Shown here in pieces: positions 23,163 to 36,687 of a stretch of 64,000 bases of DNA (the first letter of the stretch is position 1; each line of letters opens with the position of its first letter). A program made the position numbers and the translations under genes. Source of the stretch: Cucumis sativus (Eukaryota > Streptophyta > Magnoliopsida > Cucurbitales > Cucurbitaceae); NCBI RefSeq assembly GCF_000004075.3, contig NC_026660.2, positions 10,168,001 to 10,232,000 of the forward strand. Direction: 5' to 3'. The notes under the pieces were generated by a model, which saw nothing but the letters and a program-made list of their open reading frames with translations, was not told the DNA's origin and did not search any database.

Positions 23163-26100
23163 ATGTTTTTCACGAATGACTAAACCATATAGGTTGGTAG
23201 ACTATTTTTTAGAATTTGTTTGCCCATACATACTTTTTCCTTTCATTTTTAGACAATATTGAGCTATATTATTACATAGTTTTAAATTTTGAAATATATA
23301 ATCTTCAAACTTTAATAGAAAATAATTCCATATTTTTCTTCAAAATTTTAAGATTTTTTTTGTTATTTGCATTTAACAATTAGCTAGGTAGCTTAAACAA
23401 AGTTTTTTTTTTCTTTTTTTATAAGCAACGTGAAAAACAATGTGTATTTATATACTATATTTGTGATCATTCAAATAGTCGTGTTTCTTTTTCAAGTTTA
23501 TTTTTTCTAAATAATATTGTTCATTATAAAACAACGTGGTCATACACCATTCATTCTAACAATTTTAGTTTTTATTCATCTTGAGTATATGGATTGCATA
23601 GTTTTACATATGGACGTATACTTTCCCTTCAAAATTAAATTAATATGAGTTTTTTATATTTATAAAATTTAAATTTTACTTTTAAAGAAAACATATATTA
23701 ATATCTAACTTCATTTAAACTTTTTTTATTGCTTCATCACAAAGTTGAATTGACAATCTAAAACTTTAAATTTTCACGAAACTGATCGTGTGAAAAATTA
23801 TTCCATTTTTAACTTCAATCAAACTTTTATATTGAATTTTCACATCTTGTTAAACTCTTTTTTTTTTTTTAATTAGATATGTACATTTTATATTAAACAA
23901 ATTAGAATGATTGGGTATGCAAATGTCGTGACCTTTAATTTTGTAATAAGTTACCAATATTTTATATTAGTTTGTAATTTTTGTTTCATTTCTTTTTTAA
24001 ATTTACACAATGTATTTACATAAATATTGATCATGGATCAAAATGTTATATTACTTTATAGAAATAACGAGTAAAATGATCAATATCACAGTTAAAGTTT
24101 CATTAACTAATTTCAATATTTTTAATTAATTTTTATCACTATTTCTATAAAAACTTTTTAAAATTTATCGAGATATTTCCGTAAAATTTAAAGATATTGA
24201 TACTTTATATTTATATATATATGAGTTGTATTTATGGAATGTATTATCTACAAACCACGAATTACGGGAGAAAATGGCGTACGCATAATTATTAAATAAA
24301 TGCATATCTAACACACACTAACAAACAAAATTAGAATGTAAAGCATTTATTAAAAAATAATTAAGAGTTAGAATAAAACTCATAATATTATAAATCTACA
24401 CACACACATCCATCATTAATTATTAGTCAATTGTCAAATTAATGAAGTAAAATAATAAATGAATATGTTTTGGAAAAAGAAAATAAATGAAACATTAATA
24501 ATGTGCCTCTAAGTCTAGATGGAACAATCGGTACGAAAGCACTGGATTTATGTGCCTATATACCAATGGAATATCTTTCTATCCTACCTCGATGTTAAAT
24601 ATATCAAATTAAATTAAATATTTATAAAATTTGTACTTTTATATTTAATGGATCGGAATAGATGGAAGTAAATTATTATATGTATTATAATAAATAAATA
24701 TTATCTTTGTTAAATCGTGATATTTGGTTACATTTATAAATATCTTTAAGAAAATTGTTATTTAAAATAAATTTTCCATGGTTAAAATTAAAACATTGGT
24801 CTCAAAATAAAAATTTTTCTTTTCTTTTTGTTTTTTGGACAAATTCTTTCTGTTTTTTTTAGGCTTTACAGTTGTAAGGTAATAATATAATTAACGTTTT
24901 CATAAATCTGTGTACTTGTTTGGGCTAAATATGATGTCACATAATTTATTGACCTACAAAATTATGATAATCATCCAACTTATTCATTGCCTCATTTCAC
25001 ACATTTCTATCTCTATATGAATAATGTTCATCAATTACAGTCAAAAAAATGTGGACATTATATTTCTTCATTATCATTTCTCAATGTCAATCATGTTGAG
25101 TTTGGAACGAGAAAAATGATGTTTCATTATAAATAAAATATGGTCTAAGTTAAAATTTAATTAGATCCCATTAACTTAATATTTTAATTAGCTTAGAAAT
25201 AAGCCACATCAAGTAAAATTATACATAGATAATAATATAAATCATAAAAACTTACCTCTAACAAACTTACATACATGGTAACATTTATATAAGCTCTAAA
25301 AATTTAAAATTTAATCCAATAATGAGAAGCATATGATTTTTTCAATTTGTTATCTTATTGTAATATGGACAACGATTTAGTTTTTTTTTTTTTTTTAATG
25401 TACTTTCTAAAACTAATATATAATTTCATAAAATATTGACAAAAAGTAAAGATATTTTTGTCAATGCCTTTTTGAGTCCAAGAGGCCATTGCTTTATAAT
25501 CTCCTTTTTTAATAATAACTATTCAATGCTAATGAATAATCTTCATCTTCTTCTTACCTTTTTTTTTTTTTTTTCTTTTGAAACAAAAAATAGATCTTCT
25601 TTCTACCTAATAATTTACTCAATTTTGTCTAGTACTGTGTAGACTTTATGTTTAGAAAAAAAACTAAAGCAACCTTAAATCTTTAATCTTAATTATATGA
25701 ATAAATTCATGATTGTATGATTGGTATATATATTTTAATGAAAACTCTATAATGTTATTGTGCTATTCACTAATTTGACAATTCTATCATTAGTACTGTA
25801 TAATTTGGGGCGTAAATAATTCACTAAACAAAATGGATTTGATCATGACCATTCTATTTCGTAATATCATCTAGGTAGTTTATTGATATTGATATACAAT
25901 TTAAACAAATCTATTTACACAAAGATATAAAAACTATCTAAATTTTTAGTTGGCAAGTGATCAATAATAATAATTATGGAAGTTGCTTGAGCAATCGCAA
26001 TCCCTCCCCCTAGAACAAATTAAATAATTAATTTGGCCAATTTTATGTCTAATAAAACTAAGTATGGGGAAATGAAAAGTAGTTTAGTGTTAATTTTAAA

Positions 26101-28489
26101 AATTAACCTTAATTGAAGTAATGTCGTAGTAGGGCTGAAAATTAAATAAAATAAAAAAGGGTGTGGGGGAAGGTATTACTTGAAGGGGCCATGCATTATT
26201 ATTAGAATTGGATTCCAAGTTTACTTGAATTAGATTATTAATGTCCCTACTTTCCATATGTTTAATTTCCAAATATGTACAAACACATAATTATTATTTT
26301 CCTTGTCATTTTTATTCATTTCTCCTAATAATATAAAACCTCTCCACCTAATCTCTACAAATTTCGAAATATTAACCCTACTCTATTAGTATTAACCTTT
26401 TCTGTTTTTTTACCCTAATTTTCTTAAACAATTAGGATATTTCCCACTAAATTATTTATTTTTAATGTGTTCTTACATGTAATACAGAACAATACTATCT
26501 GATTTTGTGAATAGTAATTTAAACTATATAAACTCCATACAAGAGTTTATTGTATTTTTATTTTAGAAATTTGGGGGATAAATTAGATTTTTGAAATACG
26601 TCTAATTTTTTTTATAAGGAAGCCTTAAATAGTTTACTAAACAAGGACTTGTTTCTTCGTTTTTTAAAACTAAACTTTTTTTTTCCTTTAATTTCTTACA
26701 ATTCAACAATGTCAAGAAGGGATGGAAGTTTTCACCAAGTGATATCAATTATTGTTGAGAAAAACTCATTTTGATACTGTTTTACATATTTCTTAAGTAA
26801 ACTAGCTGAATTTTTAGCCAAAATTATAAAACAAAACCAAGTTTAAAATAAATGATTTTGATTTTTTGAGTGTTTAGACCTTGGTATAGTTTTATAAAAT
26901 GTAGATCCATGACAAATCCATAAATTTAGAAGTAAAAATAATATTTATTAAATTATGGTTGTTTTGAAACTTAATAAAATGAACATACAATTACAAATAT
27001 AACAAAATTTTATAGTTTATTTATGATAGATCACTATATACTAACTAAATGTGTCATGATAGATAGTAGTTCATCACACTCTTTATGTATTATAATATTA
27101 TCTATATCGGTAAATATTTTTGAGCATTTTTTAAAATTTAAACTAATTTTCCATATACTAACATAACTTTTAAAAACAAAAAATTAGAAACAAAGGATAT
27201 TAATGTGTGATTTGGATTAAAAAATGAATAAAGAGAGGGTTAAATAATGTCATCTTCTTCTTCCTTCACTTTAACCCTTGTTCACATTGAGTTGTTAGTT
27301 AACATTTGGGTTTTCTTAATTTCACATGAGCATACTTTTCTTTTTTATATTACTATTTTTCTTGAATGCAACATAATGAGTGGAATTTCACCAAACACAA
27401 GTCAAATTCTGGGTTTTTTTGGAAAAAGAAAAATTAAGCACATTTTAGAACATCCTTGGGATTTTGGAACAAATAAGCATGAAAGAAGAAGAAAAAGAAA
27501 AAGCAATGAGATGAAAAGTTGAAGAGTACTTGAAAGAGGAAAATGAAAATGAAAATAAAAATACAAGAAGAACTTAAGTCACTGGAGTATTCGTAATCTT
27601 CTACTACTAAAGAAACACAAAACCCAAGATTTTGATGTTTATAGTTTGAATAATAATGTATAGAATATTGAAGAAAGTTGAAAGAGAGTAAAATGATATT
27701 TGAATGGTAATATAAAAAATTGGATGAGAAGAAAAAAGAAAAAAGAAGACAAAAGACTGTAGTTAGGACATAACATTATTATTTTAGAGTTGGACTTTGT
27801 TCTAAGCTTCACATGGTGGCAGCAATAAGTAATAACAGTGGGGACTTCACCATATAATGCTACCAAATTTTACTTTTATTTTTATTTCTGTACCCCCACC
27901 CCAAAATAATGTTTTTTCTTTCTATTTGGACCCCAACCATAGTTTTGTTTCTTTTTCAGTTTGTTGCACTGTCCGAATCATTTTCCTCTTCTTTTTCAAC
28001 ATTACTATTTACTTCTTCCTTAAATCCATTCTCTCTTACTTTTAATTACATTTTTATATGATTTCTAGAGAAATAGAAACAGAAGCAGAAACAGAAACAC
28101 AAACAGAAGCATCTTTCACCAATTCTTCCCAATCCCAACAACTTTCGCTTTAATTACTCAAATCCCGTTTTGTCCTTTCAATCATGCCCTCAACTCTATC
28201 CAAATTCTCTCATTCCTCCCTTCTCTTTTATCATTTTACACCCCAAGTCCCTAAAATAAAGTGTTTTCAATGAATGAAAAGAGTTTGAATTTTGGGTTAA
28301 AAAGAATCATCTTTTTCCAACTAAATTCAAATTCAAACTACTAGGACCCTCAACTTCCATAACCAAGTTTTAGTATTACACTCTTATCCTACCATTTGGT
28401 TTTTTTAATTAGTTTAGAGATTTCTTGGGTGATAGACATTTTTTTACCAAGTTTTATCAAACCCCGTCTAATAAAATAATATATTATCT

Positions 28490-28565
28490 AACGTTGGCTG
28501 ATGTGGTGAAACTGGGCCCACTTCTGTGTCTTCTAAATGGGCCATGGATAACGCCCATTGGCCCA
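28490..28565. promoter_or_regulatory. Cluster of GGCCCA/TGGGCC motifs
   Basis: Several copies of the plant site II core (TGGGCC or its complement GGCCCA) occur within about 75 bp, in the segment with GGGCCCACTT, TGGGCCATGG and TTGGCCCATC. Related GGGCC/GCCCA text recurs at 29058-29122. Such elements usually mark promoters bound by TCP factors, yet no coding gene starts nearby and the CNGC15 3' end is about 1 kb away. A non-coding transcript or a dead promoter is possible. Confidence 0.3.
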
Positions 28566-28985
28566 TCTCCATCTTGCTTCTTTTCTTAAACTAAGTTGTC
28601 TCACTTTAGAGCCTTAAATGTTGTCTAATGTCTACCATATACTCACTCATTCATGTATCAAATTAAAGTAAAATGAGAATAAATGGACCATATAAATCTT
28701 TTTTTTCCTATATGAAATTCAATTTAAAATAAAATCATTGAATTTTTTTTTAATTAAATAAGAATGTCATATGGTCAAAAAAAAAAAAGAAAGTTAATGC
28801 ACAACTTTATTTTGTTGGACCCTAAAAGTGTAAGCTAAGATTTAATATATAGGGTTCACGAATATGAATGTCTAAAATGAGGCTATAACTCATTTACTTC
28901 AAATGCTTTATTTTATATAGTTGACAACTTTCAATGACCAACTTTAGAGGGAAGGTGAAATCTACTCATCCTTCCTAAATTTGAA

Positions 28986-29010
28986 TATATATATATATAT
29001 ATATATATAT
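28986..29010. repeat. TA dinucleotide microsatellite
   Basis: About twelve tandem TA units downstream of the CNGC15 gene. Confidence 0.85.
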
Positions 29011-29621
29011 CCCATTTCTAACAACTAAAACAAATAGTTCGTTCCATTAAAAGGAAAAAGCCCATTTAGTACGAGGCTCGAAACTTTGAGGTGAAACTTG
29101 GGCCTTCTCCAGGTAGAGCCCATTGTCTAGAGTTTCACTTCTCATGTTTCTTAACATAACGTAAAATTTGAAACAAATAATGTATCCCTATAACCATCCA
29201 ATCTCTCTTTGTGTTTAGTTTAGTAAATTAATCGCCAATTATCATTTCAAAATTGCAAAATATATATGTACTAGAAAATATAAACTTTAAATCAGAGTAA
29301 AATATAAAACCTCAGACATGGAGTTCAAGTAAATCAAACCCAATTACTATAATTAACATACATATTATAGAAACTTATTGTGATGCTTTACATCATTCAT
29401 ACATCTCTTTCAACTAGTTCCCTGTGTTACACTTACACCACATCCTTCAAATCTACCTAACAAAAAAAAAAAAAAAAAGTCAACAGAAAATCCCCACGTA
29501 AATTTTTCTTAACCAAACTTTCATTTTACACAAAACAACCAGTAGTAAGTATAGCTTCACCGTTCACACCCCACCTGTACAGACTCAGTTGCTGGTTTTT
29601 CAGCCGAGCTCCATCGTCACT

Positions 29622-32600
29622 TTACTCCTCAACAATGGAGAAGTCAGGTTCTTCTGGCTTCTGCAATGAGCTTACGACCCCAGCATCTGAAACACAACGC
29701 TTATTCAATGCCCTTCTAGCATTTCCTGATCGTGAATCCAAGTTTGATGTCGTTGGTGGTGAAAGCGGGGACTCGACTTTGGTAGTTGGATAACTCTCTT
29801 TAGCCCTGAGTTCAGCTCGCTCTTTCCGTCTCTTATATCTTCGCCATGCTGCTTGAACAAAGCATGCAGCCCATGTTCGCCATTGATGCGAGTAGAATCG
29901 AAACTTGTGTCTTAGTTGTTTGCTGTGGAGTCTTCTGAACTGGGAGGATACAAATTTCAAGTCCTCGGCTATGAGAGCAAATGCTTCTACCTCGGAGATG
30001 GCTTTGACCGTGCGAGTTGAAGACGGAAGCACAACGCTTGGACGAGGGTCAAGAGCCCAAGTCAGCAGCTCCTCACCACAGAAATCACCCGGACCAATAC
30101 GACAGGAGTTGAAAAACCCAGTTCTACCACCGTTAGTGGTGTATGAGTCAAGATGACCTCTGATTATGAATAGCATTTCATTGACGGGGTCACCTTCTCG
30201 CACAAGAAATGTGCCTTCTGTGCTCAAAGCGGGTTTAAGTCTCTCACATATTGCATCTAGCATTCTTTCATCCATTTGATCAAACAATGGAACCTGCAAA
30301 GATCAAGAAGGGGGTGCACAGAGATGAATCGGTTTAATTTGCGACAAATTGTAATTCGTGAGCAGTCATTTCCAACACTGCTCCTCCGTATCCATATGTC
30401 ATGCAAATTTATATGTGAAATTTACCCTTCGAACGAGGTCAAGGCAAAGGTGACGTTTTATATCTCTCCGGAGATCCAAGGGAAGGCTTCTCAGCAGCAC
30501 TTCTTCATCGACTCCTCGAGTTGCTACCCACTTATACTGATCATATCTGCGGACAGATTGTCTGAGTTCTGGAGGTAGTTGCCTGTGGTGCATCCATTGT
30601 TCTGTATCAGTTCTCCTTATTCTCCACTCTTCTAATCGAACTGTTGTCGATTGGAGATATTTCTGCATAATATATTGCGTGATTTAGATTTATGGCGGAA
30701 GGTGATTATAAACTATGGGTTAATTACAATAGCTATTATATAAAGGGCTTACCTGCATATTACCAATGAGCAATGCAAACAGAACCAGTCCAAGAGTTGC
30801 CACAATAATGGCAAAAATTATTTCCCCAACAAAAGTGCTTGTGGCAAGATTTTGTCCCAAGGAACTGCACATAAAAATGGAGGGAAGTTGAATTTTTTGT
30901 ATTGAACTCTTTAAGGACTGAAGGGTCACTAGTAAGCCAGCAGAACGCAATTTTTTTTTCTAGGAACCAGAAGAACACATTAAACAGCCACAATAGTGAG
31001 TGACATAAAATGGAAACGGCTAATTTCAACAAGCTTCATAACAACATAATGTTCTTCCCTTAAAAAGAAAATTTTCAGAGATACGTTTCCTGATCTTCAA
31101 CCATTTTATGGTTGGAAGAACATTTTTCTTTGAGAAAAACAATTCTAAAATATACTCCCCTTGGCCCTTGGCCTATGTAGCCCCTGATCACATGGGAGGG
31201 CTATCTCTCTAAATCATATGAAAAACAACATAATGCGAAATTGTTCCTTCTTATTAGAAAAAAAATAAAAACAAAAATTTTATGCTAACATAATAAAAAT
31301 GCAGGCGTAGCTCACCTGAGATTTTTCAGGCCCCACCAAAGACAGTAGAAGTACTTGTTGAAAAAAGGTGAGGTTGTGACATGGAAAGTTATTGCATCAC
31401 CATATATACCAAATTGATAAAAGGAACCATTTGGATTGCATGAGCTTTTAATGTTGCTCGTATTAAACCATGAATCCCTTTGAGGGTCATCAACCTTATG
31501 ACAATCAAAAAATCCATCTTTACAAGATTTGTCAAAATAACAAAATCTTCTCCAGCATGCTTCTTGTCGCTCAATTGAAAGAAGGTACCAGCAGGCTCCT
31601 AAAACCTTTTAAAAGGATAAAACAGTAGGAGCAGTAAGATAAAAATAAGTTATTACTTTTTCATTTTAAACTCTAATTTCCACTTCGAGACAATTAGAAT
31701 TGGCAATAGTCTTCTACTTACATGGCTTGCCAACATATAAAGAATCAGGTTATAAGCAGCTCCAGCCCATGCTGTTTGTGTCACAAGTCCAGTGGCTTTA
31801 ACAATTTGTGTTGAGAGAGGAAATATGAGAAAAAGCCTTGGGAGGTACTGGAATATGAGAAAGAACCTTAGAAAGTTCTTGGTGTTAGTCATTGTTGAAC
31901 CACTAAGGTTGGGAATGACAATCCAGATCAGTACCTACAAAGGCCCAAGGACCAACGCTCAGATCAATAATTTGACAACCTCACATAGAACACCAATGGA
32001 AAAGCAACTGATGGACTGACATATACCTGGGGAACTGGCACGGCTGCAATGAGATCAATCCAGAATCCATGGCGTAGATACCTTATTGCTATCTTACAGG
32101 GATCTATAACAAGCTCTCCTCTCCCAAATACACGAGAAGAGGGCGCAACATAAGCTGTACGAAACTTAATGAAAATCTGAATTGTGTAGAAAACATCAGC
32201 TATAGATCTTATAGTTGTGAGGACGACTTCAAGACCTACTCCTATATCAATACACACCTTATCCCTGACCGCAGGCAAGTAAAAGAAAAGAGGGTCTACA
32301 AACAAAGAGACTAAACAAGCAACTAAAAATATCTTATTCCATCGCCTTATGACTTGCCCCCTAGGATCCAGTATTTTTCTTTGTACTCTCTCATAATCCT
32401 CTGAGAAAACTCTAGATAAAACTTTAGCTCTCAGGGATCGTCCAGACTTCCTAGAAGCTGCTGTCCTCTTGCCACTTGATTCCGGTATTTGTGTGCCATC
32501 AATATTGTATATGATCTTTGTCACACCACCACCATTGATAGTAGGCAGGGCAGATGATTCAAGATCGTCTTGGAACCTGAATCAAAAAACAACTTTGAAT

Positions 32601-32753
32601 CATAAACGTGTCACGATGCCTAAATCCCAACTAAGTGCAAACCAAATACAATAATGATAGAGAAACGAACAAAAATAGTATTAAAAATTGTGTCCTCAGG
32701 TCTAATACTGAAAAGGTAACAAACCTTACGGATCTAGAACTACCATAAGCCAT
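29622..32753 (-). CDS. CNGC15: Cyclic nucleotide-gated ion channel 15 (CNGC15)
   Basis: Seven coding exons on the minus strand: 32725-32753, 32027-32576, 31722-31934, 31316-31605, 30753-30864, 30426-30662 and 29622-30293, giving 701 codons (700 residues). The protein starts MAYGSSRSVRF and shows the six-helix core (FLVACLVSLFVDPLFFYLPA, TRVFGRGELVID-type linker, LPRLFLIFPLS). The pore is WGLKNLSSLGQNLATS with the plant GQN filter at about 360-366. The cyclic-nucleotide-binding domain holds FLVREGDPVNEMLF and the phosphate-binding cassette GDFCGEELLTWALDPRP (about 546-562). A C-terminal IQ-like calmodulin site is WAACFVQAAWRRYKRRK (about 618-634). Near-identity to remembered CNGC15 sequence across the core makes this group III CNGC15. 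In Medicago, CNGC15 proteins carry nuclear-envelope calcium oscillations in symbiosis; in Arabidopsis it pairs with NRT1.1 in nitrate signalling. Those roles are family knowledge, not visible here. Confidence 0.95.
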
Positions 32754-32802
32754 AAAGATATTCTCAAATGAAAACTTTGGCTGCAGTTCTAATGGAGTTA
32801 AC

Positions 32803-33258
32803 CTGCAATACAAGGAAATAACAGTAGAGGTCAGAAGGCTGAAAATGCCAAATTATGTTAAGTTCATAATAACTGAAAAAGACAAGGCGTGAATTCAAGG
32901 CCCATAAACTAAAGAGGAAGGTTTTTCCATGCCTGGTGTAACCATGAATCATGTGAATTAAAAAATTGCAGCAAGGATAAAGCTGTAAAGCCTCTCAAAC
33001 TCCAAATGAACAAGTTGGACATGTGAGTATTTTGTATTATAATACCCTTTTTAACAACCAAATACTTTCCAAGTAGGATATCATAGAGAATTGCATCTCA
33101 AACCAAGTTCATTAAACTAAGTCCAATTTCTTAATTAAAACCAAACACTTTTTTCCCTCATTCACAAAAACACCGACAAGAGAAAAAGGGGAGGAAACAT
33201 TAAGATTGCATCTCAATAGGAAGAAGTAAAAAACTGATGATGGGTTTTACAGGAATAC
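32803..33258 (-). other. Probable 5' UTR intron of CNGC15
   Basis: On the minus strand a donor (GAAACAG then GTATTC) at 33258 and an acceptor (TATTGCAG) at 32803 bound a 456-bp intron. The spliced leader then runs from 32802 to the ATG at 32753. The upstream leader exon would lie at about 33259-33560. Inferred from splice signals only. Confidence 0.5.
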
Positions 33259-34537
33259 CTGTTTCAAAGCATAAAGAGAAGGGCTTGTTGTAGTTGTCGC
33301 CCAAATGAGAAGTTGAAAATCAGAATTTGAATGAAATGGGGAAATGGGGTTTGAAATATTCAATGAAATAGACATGGGAAAAGAAAAATGAGAGAGTAGG
33401 AAAAGGTACTTAAGTGAGTTCAAAGAGAGAAGAATGACACTGAAATTATAAAAAAAAAAAAAAAAAATGGTTACCAAGAAGAAGCGCTTCCATGAGTCTG
33501 TGAAAGTCTGAAAGAGACAGAGAGAGAGAATCCAAAAACAGAGAATGGGTCTAAAGAAGTTTCATAAGATGGCAGAAGAAAAGATGCTTCTTTTGGACTT
33601 TTTTCTAAGAAAATATAATTTAAAGTTTGTTTTTTTAAAAAAAAAAAAAGAAGAAAAAGGAACTTTTTTTCCCATTTTACCCTGCAGCCATTGTTGTGCA
33701 TTTGATGTAGTGATCATAGGGAGTTGACTCTTTATTTTCTATCAATGGAATTAAGAAAAGCCAAAAACTCACTTTTCTTTTTGCTTTTTGCTTTTTCTTT
33801 TTTCCTTTGAGGAAACCAAAACTTGGCCTTTTTTTGTTTCCATATTACATATGTACTTCATTTTTCCATTATTGCTACTTTTGAAATAAACACAATTTCC
33901 AAAAATAATAACAACAAAAACGAAATCAATGTGTGTGCACTTCTCAAATTCTGTTTAACTTTCTATTTATAAAATTGTATTTCGAAATAATAAAATTCTG
34001 AAAAGGGACTATGTGTAGTCTTGCAATAAATTAATGACTAAATTATTAAGATTATATTTGTAATTCTAGCTAAAAAGTGAAGTCTATGAACACTTTTTTT
34101 TATCTCTAATTTTTTTTTTTTTTTGGCTCTATCTTTGCTGCCATGTTTTTTTAAAAACTAAGTAAAGCTTTTAATACTAAAAAAAAAAAAGAAAGTAATA
34201 ATTAAGAATATAACTCAATTACTCATAACAAATAAAAACTATATATATATTTTAAAAAATTAGATGCGGAATAAAACAATATAAATGATCCAAAGTTTTA
34301 ATGTTGAGAAACAAGATTGCATCTTGGGCAATGTATTGAGAAGATGTGTAAATAATTAAATGAAATACCTTATGAAAGATTGTGCAATTTGTAGTTGAAG
34401 TGTAAATTTGGGAATTCTTTAACTGCTCTGCACCAACAAAACCAAACTTTGGTGGGTTTTTCTATGGTTTTGTATTTTAAGAGATGGACAACTAAATATA
34501 TATATAAATATTATGTGTGCTTCTGTTTATGCTTCTC

Positions 34538-34562
34538 CTCTCTCTCTCTCTCTCTCTCTCTA
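34538..34562. repeat. TC dinucleotide microsatellite
   Basis: About twelve tandem TC units in the intergenic region upstream of CNGC15. Confidence 0.9.
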
Positions 34563-36644
34563 TACATAGTATAGTAAATGGATGGGATAGTATGTGTAAC
34601 AAAAATGTTGGTACTGTGGAAGTGCGGATCTCACAAGCCGTAGAAGAAGAAGAAGGATTAAAAAGAGGGTGAGGTAATAGTAAAAGTACCCGGCCGTGAT
34701 GGGCTGAGGCTGAGACTAAACACAAAACAAATTAAATACTAATAAATTAGTTAAATGCCACGGTGTCAGACCAAAGCCAATGAAATCCGACAACCCAAGA
34801 TGCCAGCTCACCCTATAGTTAAGATTAATTGATTTCTAAATATATAATTAAAACTCCTCCTAAGTCCTAATTCCTAACTCCTAACTCCTAACATCTCACG
34901 TCTCTCATCTCTCCCCCACTAAACACTAAACAAGGACGCAACATTAATTGCATATTTCATTTGTCTTCACAATCACTTCTTCACTTCATATATAATACCT
35001 TATTTATTCCAATTCCATTACTCAAATATCTCTCTCTCTCTCTCTCCAAATGACAGGTTTCTAGCAAATATGCAGCTCATATTTGTTTGTAACTCATATG
35101 TTATTCTATATACCACCATCTTTCTTTATTATATGTTTGTTTCGATTCTATCAAAAATTGGAATGATAGTAGTTTAGAATAGATTAGAAGTAGTGGAAAT
35201 GGGGGAAGTACAAAAGAGGGACTAAAAATGGGGGCCATTAGTGTGAGATGTGATTGTGGTTGGGACATTATAATCAGACACCCCTTATGGGATCATTTAA
35301 AACACCCATTTCTTGTTGTTTCTCTTCCCTTCCCATATTGCCTTATTGCAAATTTCTATTTGCTTACAGACTGTTCTGATTTGGCAATGGGTCCATTCTA
35401 ATTTCAATTTTAATAGCTCTCTCTTCTCATTATATATTCTCCAAGCATGCATTTTTATATTTAAATAATTCCTCCCATTAAATCATTTTCAATCACTCCA
35501 TTATACTTTGTCTTTTTTCATTTACTCTGTGTGTATATAATAATGTACTGGATTGTTGCACTATTTCTTTACTGTTACTCACAATAGTGCATTCTGAGTC
35601 TAGCCTAAAGATATGGGAACTTAGGTACTAATGATCATGATTCATGTTTTGTACCTTACCAGAAACGTGAACGAGTTTCTTGTTCGATTAGACTCTTTGA
35701 AGTTTCGTATTTAGAGATTTCCGTTTTCTATGTCAAAACGGGATAGAAATTCAATGTTTAGGAGAAAAATGAGCTAAATGGAGATGGGAACGGCGAATGC
35801 ATTCTCTATCCATGTCCCTAACCCCTTTTGCTTTATTTTTATTTTTATTTATTATAATAATTTAATATCATGTTATAATTATATAAATATTATATTTAAT
35901 TACAAGTTTTATTGTTTATGGTTTAGGTAATAAATATATAATTTAATTGAAAATTATTGCAAAAAAAAGAGCTTACCTTTGCTAACACCTAACTATTAAC
36001 TTAAATCGTGCTAAAAGATTTCAATAATTTATCTTCAAACTCAAATTCTCAATTCAAATATTAAAATTGGTAAAATATAAGAATATAGAAGATACAACAA
36101 CTTATGGTTGTGAAAGTGGGAGTACAACCCCTATAAAATAATCTTATTTTGTTTAAAACAAAACATTATTGAATATATATTGTAATTTAACACTTCGAAA
36201 TTAAAATTAAAATACAAAAATCGATAATGTGAAGGAGCACGTATTTTTGCATACTCTTACGTAAACTCGACAGTGACCATAAACATCTATTATACATACG
36301 CACACTTACACATTATATCCTTATTTTATAGTTAGATGAAATTTGATGCATGTATTAATGTAAATACGTAAACAGAAATGAAGCATTAAAAAAAATCAAA
36401 TAAATTGTGCCGTGATGATAAGATAACCCATTTATATATATTAATTAATTGCATCATTAACGCGTTTTTTTTATGATTATATAAATGACCTTAAGTACGT
36501 GAGTTTATTCATGTTTTCTTAGAATAAAAATAATATGTAAGTTTGATGATTAGTGTCACGTCTCTATCTATCGAATACTATTGTACTAATATTATATTTT
36601 CCCCTTTTGTTTTCTTAGATCAAATTTTGATTTCTCAGTCAACT

Positions 36645-36687
36645 CCCTCTCCTCTCCTCTCCTCTCCTCTCCTCTCCTCTCCTCTCC
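36645..36687. repeat. CCTCT pentanucleotide tandem repeat
   Basis: About eight head-to-tail CCTCT units. A strongly strand-biased polypyrimidine tract able in principle to form triplex DNA. Confidence 0.92.

Larger units (their letters stand above)
13440..29400. other. 16-kb gene-free AT-rich region between LOG and CNGC15
   Basis: I read both strands and found no exon with a recognisable domain. The open frames are short, low-complexity and lack family signatures. The region holds many A/T tracts, TA, TTA and GA/CT microsatellites, and G-box-like CACGTG at about 16764. It also has a purine/pyrimidine-rich patch at 16660-16800 and a GGCCCA-rich patch at 28.5 kb. It must contain the LOG promoter at its left end and the CNGC15 3' UTR at its right end. 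Degenerate MITE-like text (TATTATAAC runs) occurs near 14080-14170 and 22110-22210. No complete transposon could be delimited. Confidence 0.6.

Noticed and set aside
27247..27522. 91-codon open frame in the gene-free region
   Set aside because: Low-complexity composition, no domain, no splice partners and no family resemblance; most likely a chance frame.
13440..29400. Search for plant microRNA precursors in the large gap
   Set aside because: I looked for mature sequences of common conserved families (such as miR156, 159, 164, 166, 167, 172, 390, 396) and recognised none; hairpins from AT repeats alone are not evidence.
35580..35830. Retrotransposon-like text upstream of CNGC15
   Set aside because: Motifs are suggestive but there are no terminal repeats, primer-binding site or coding domain.
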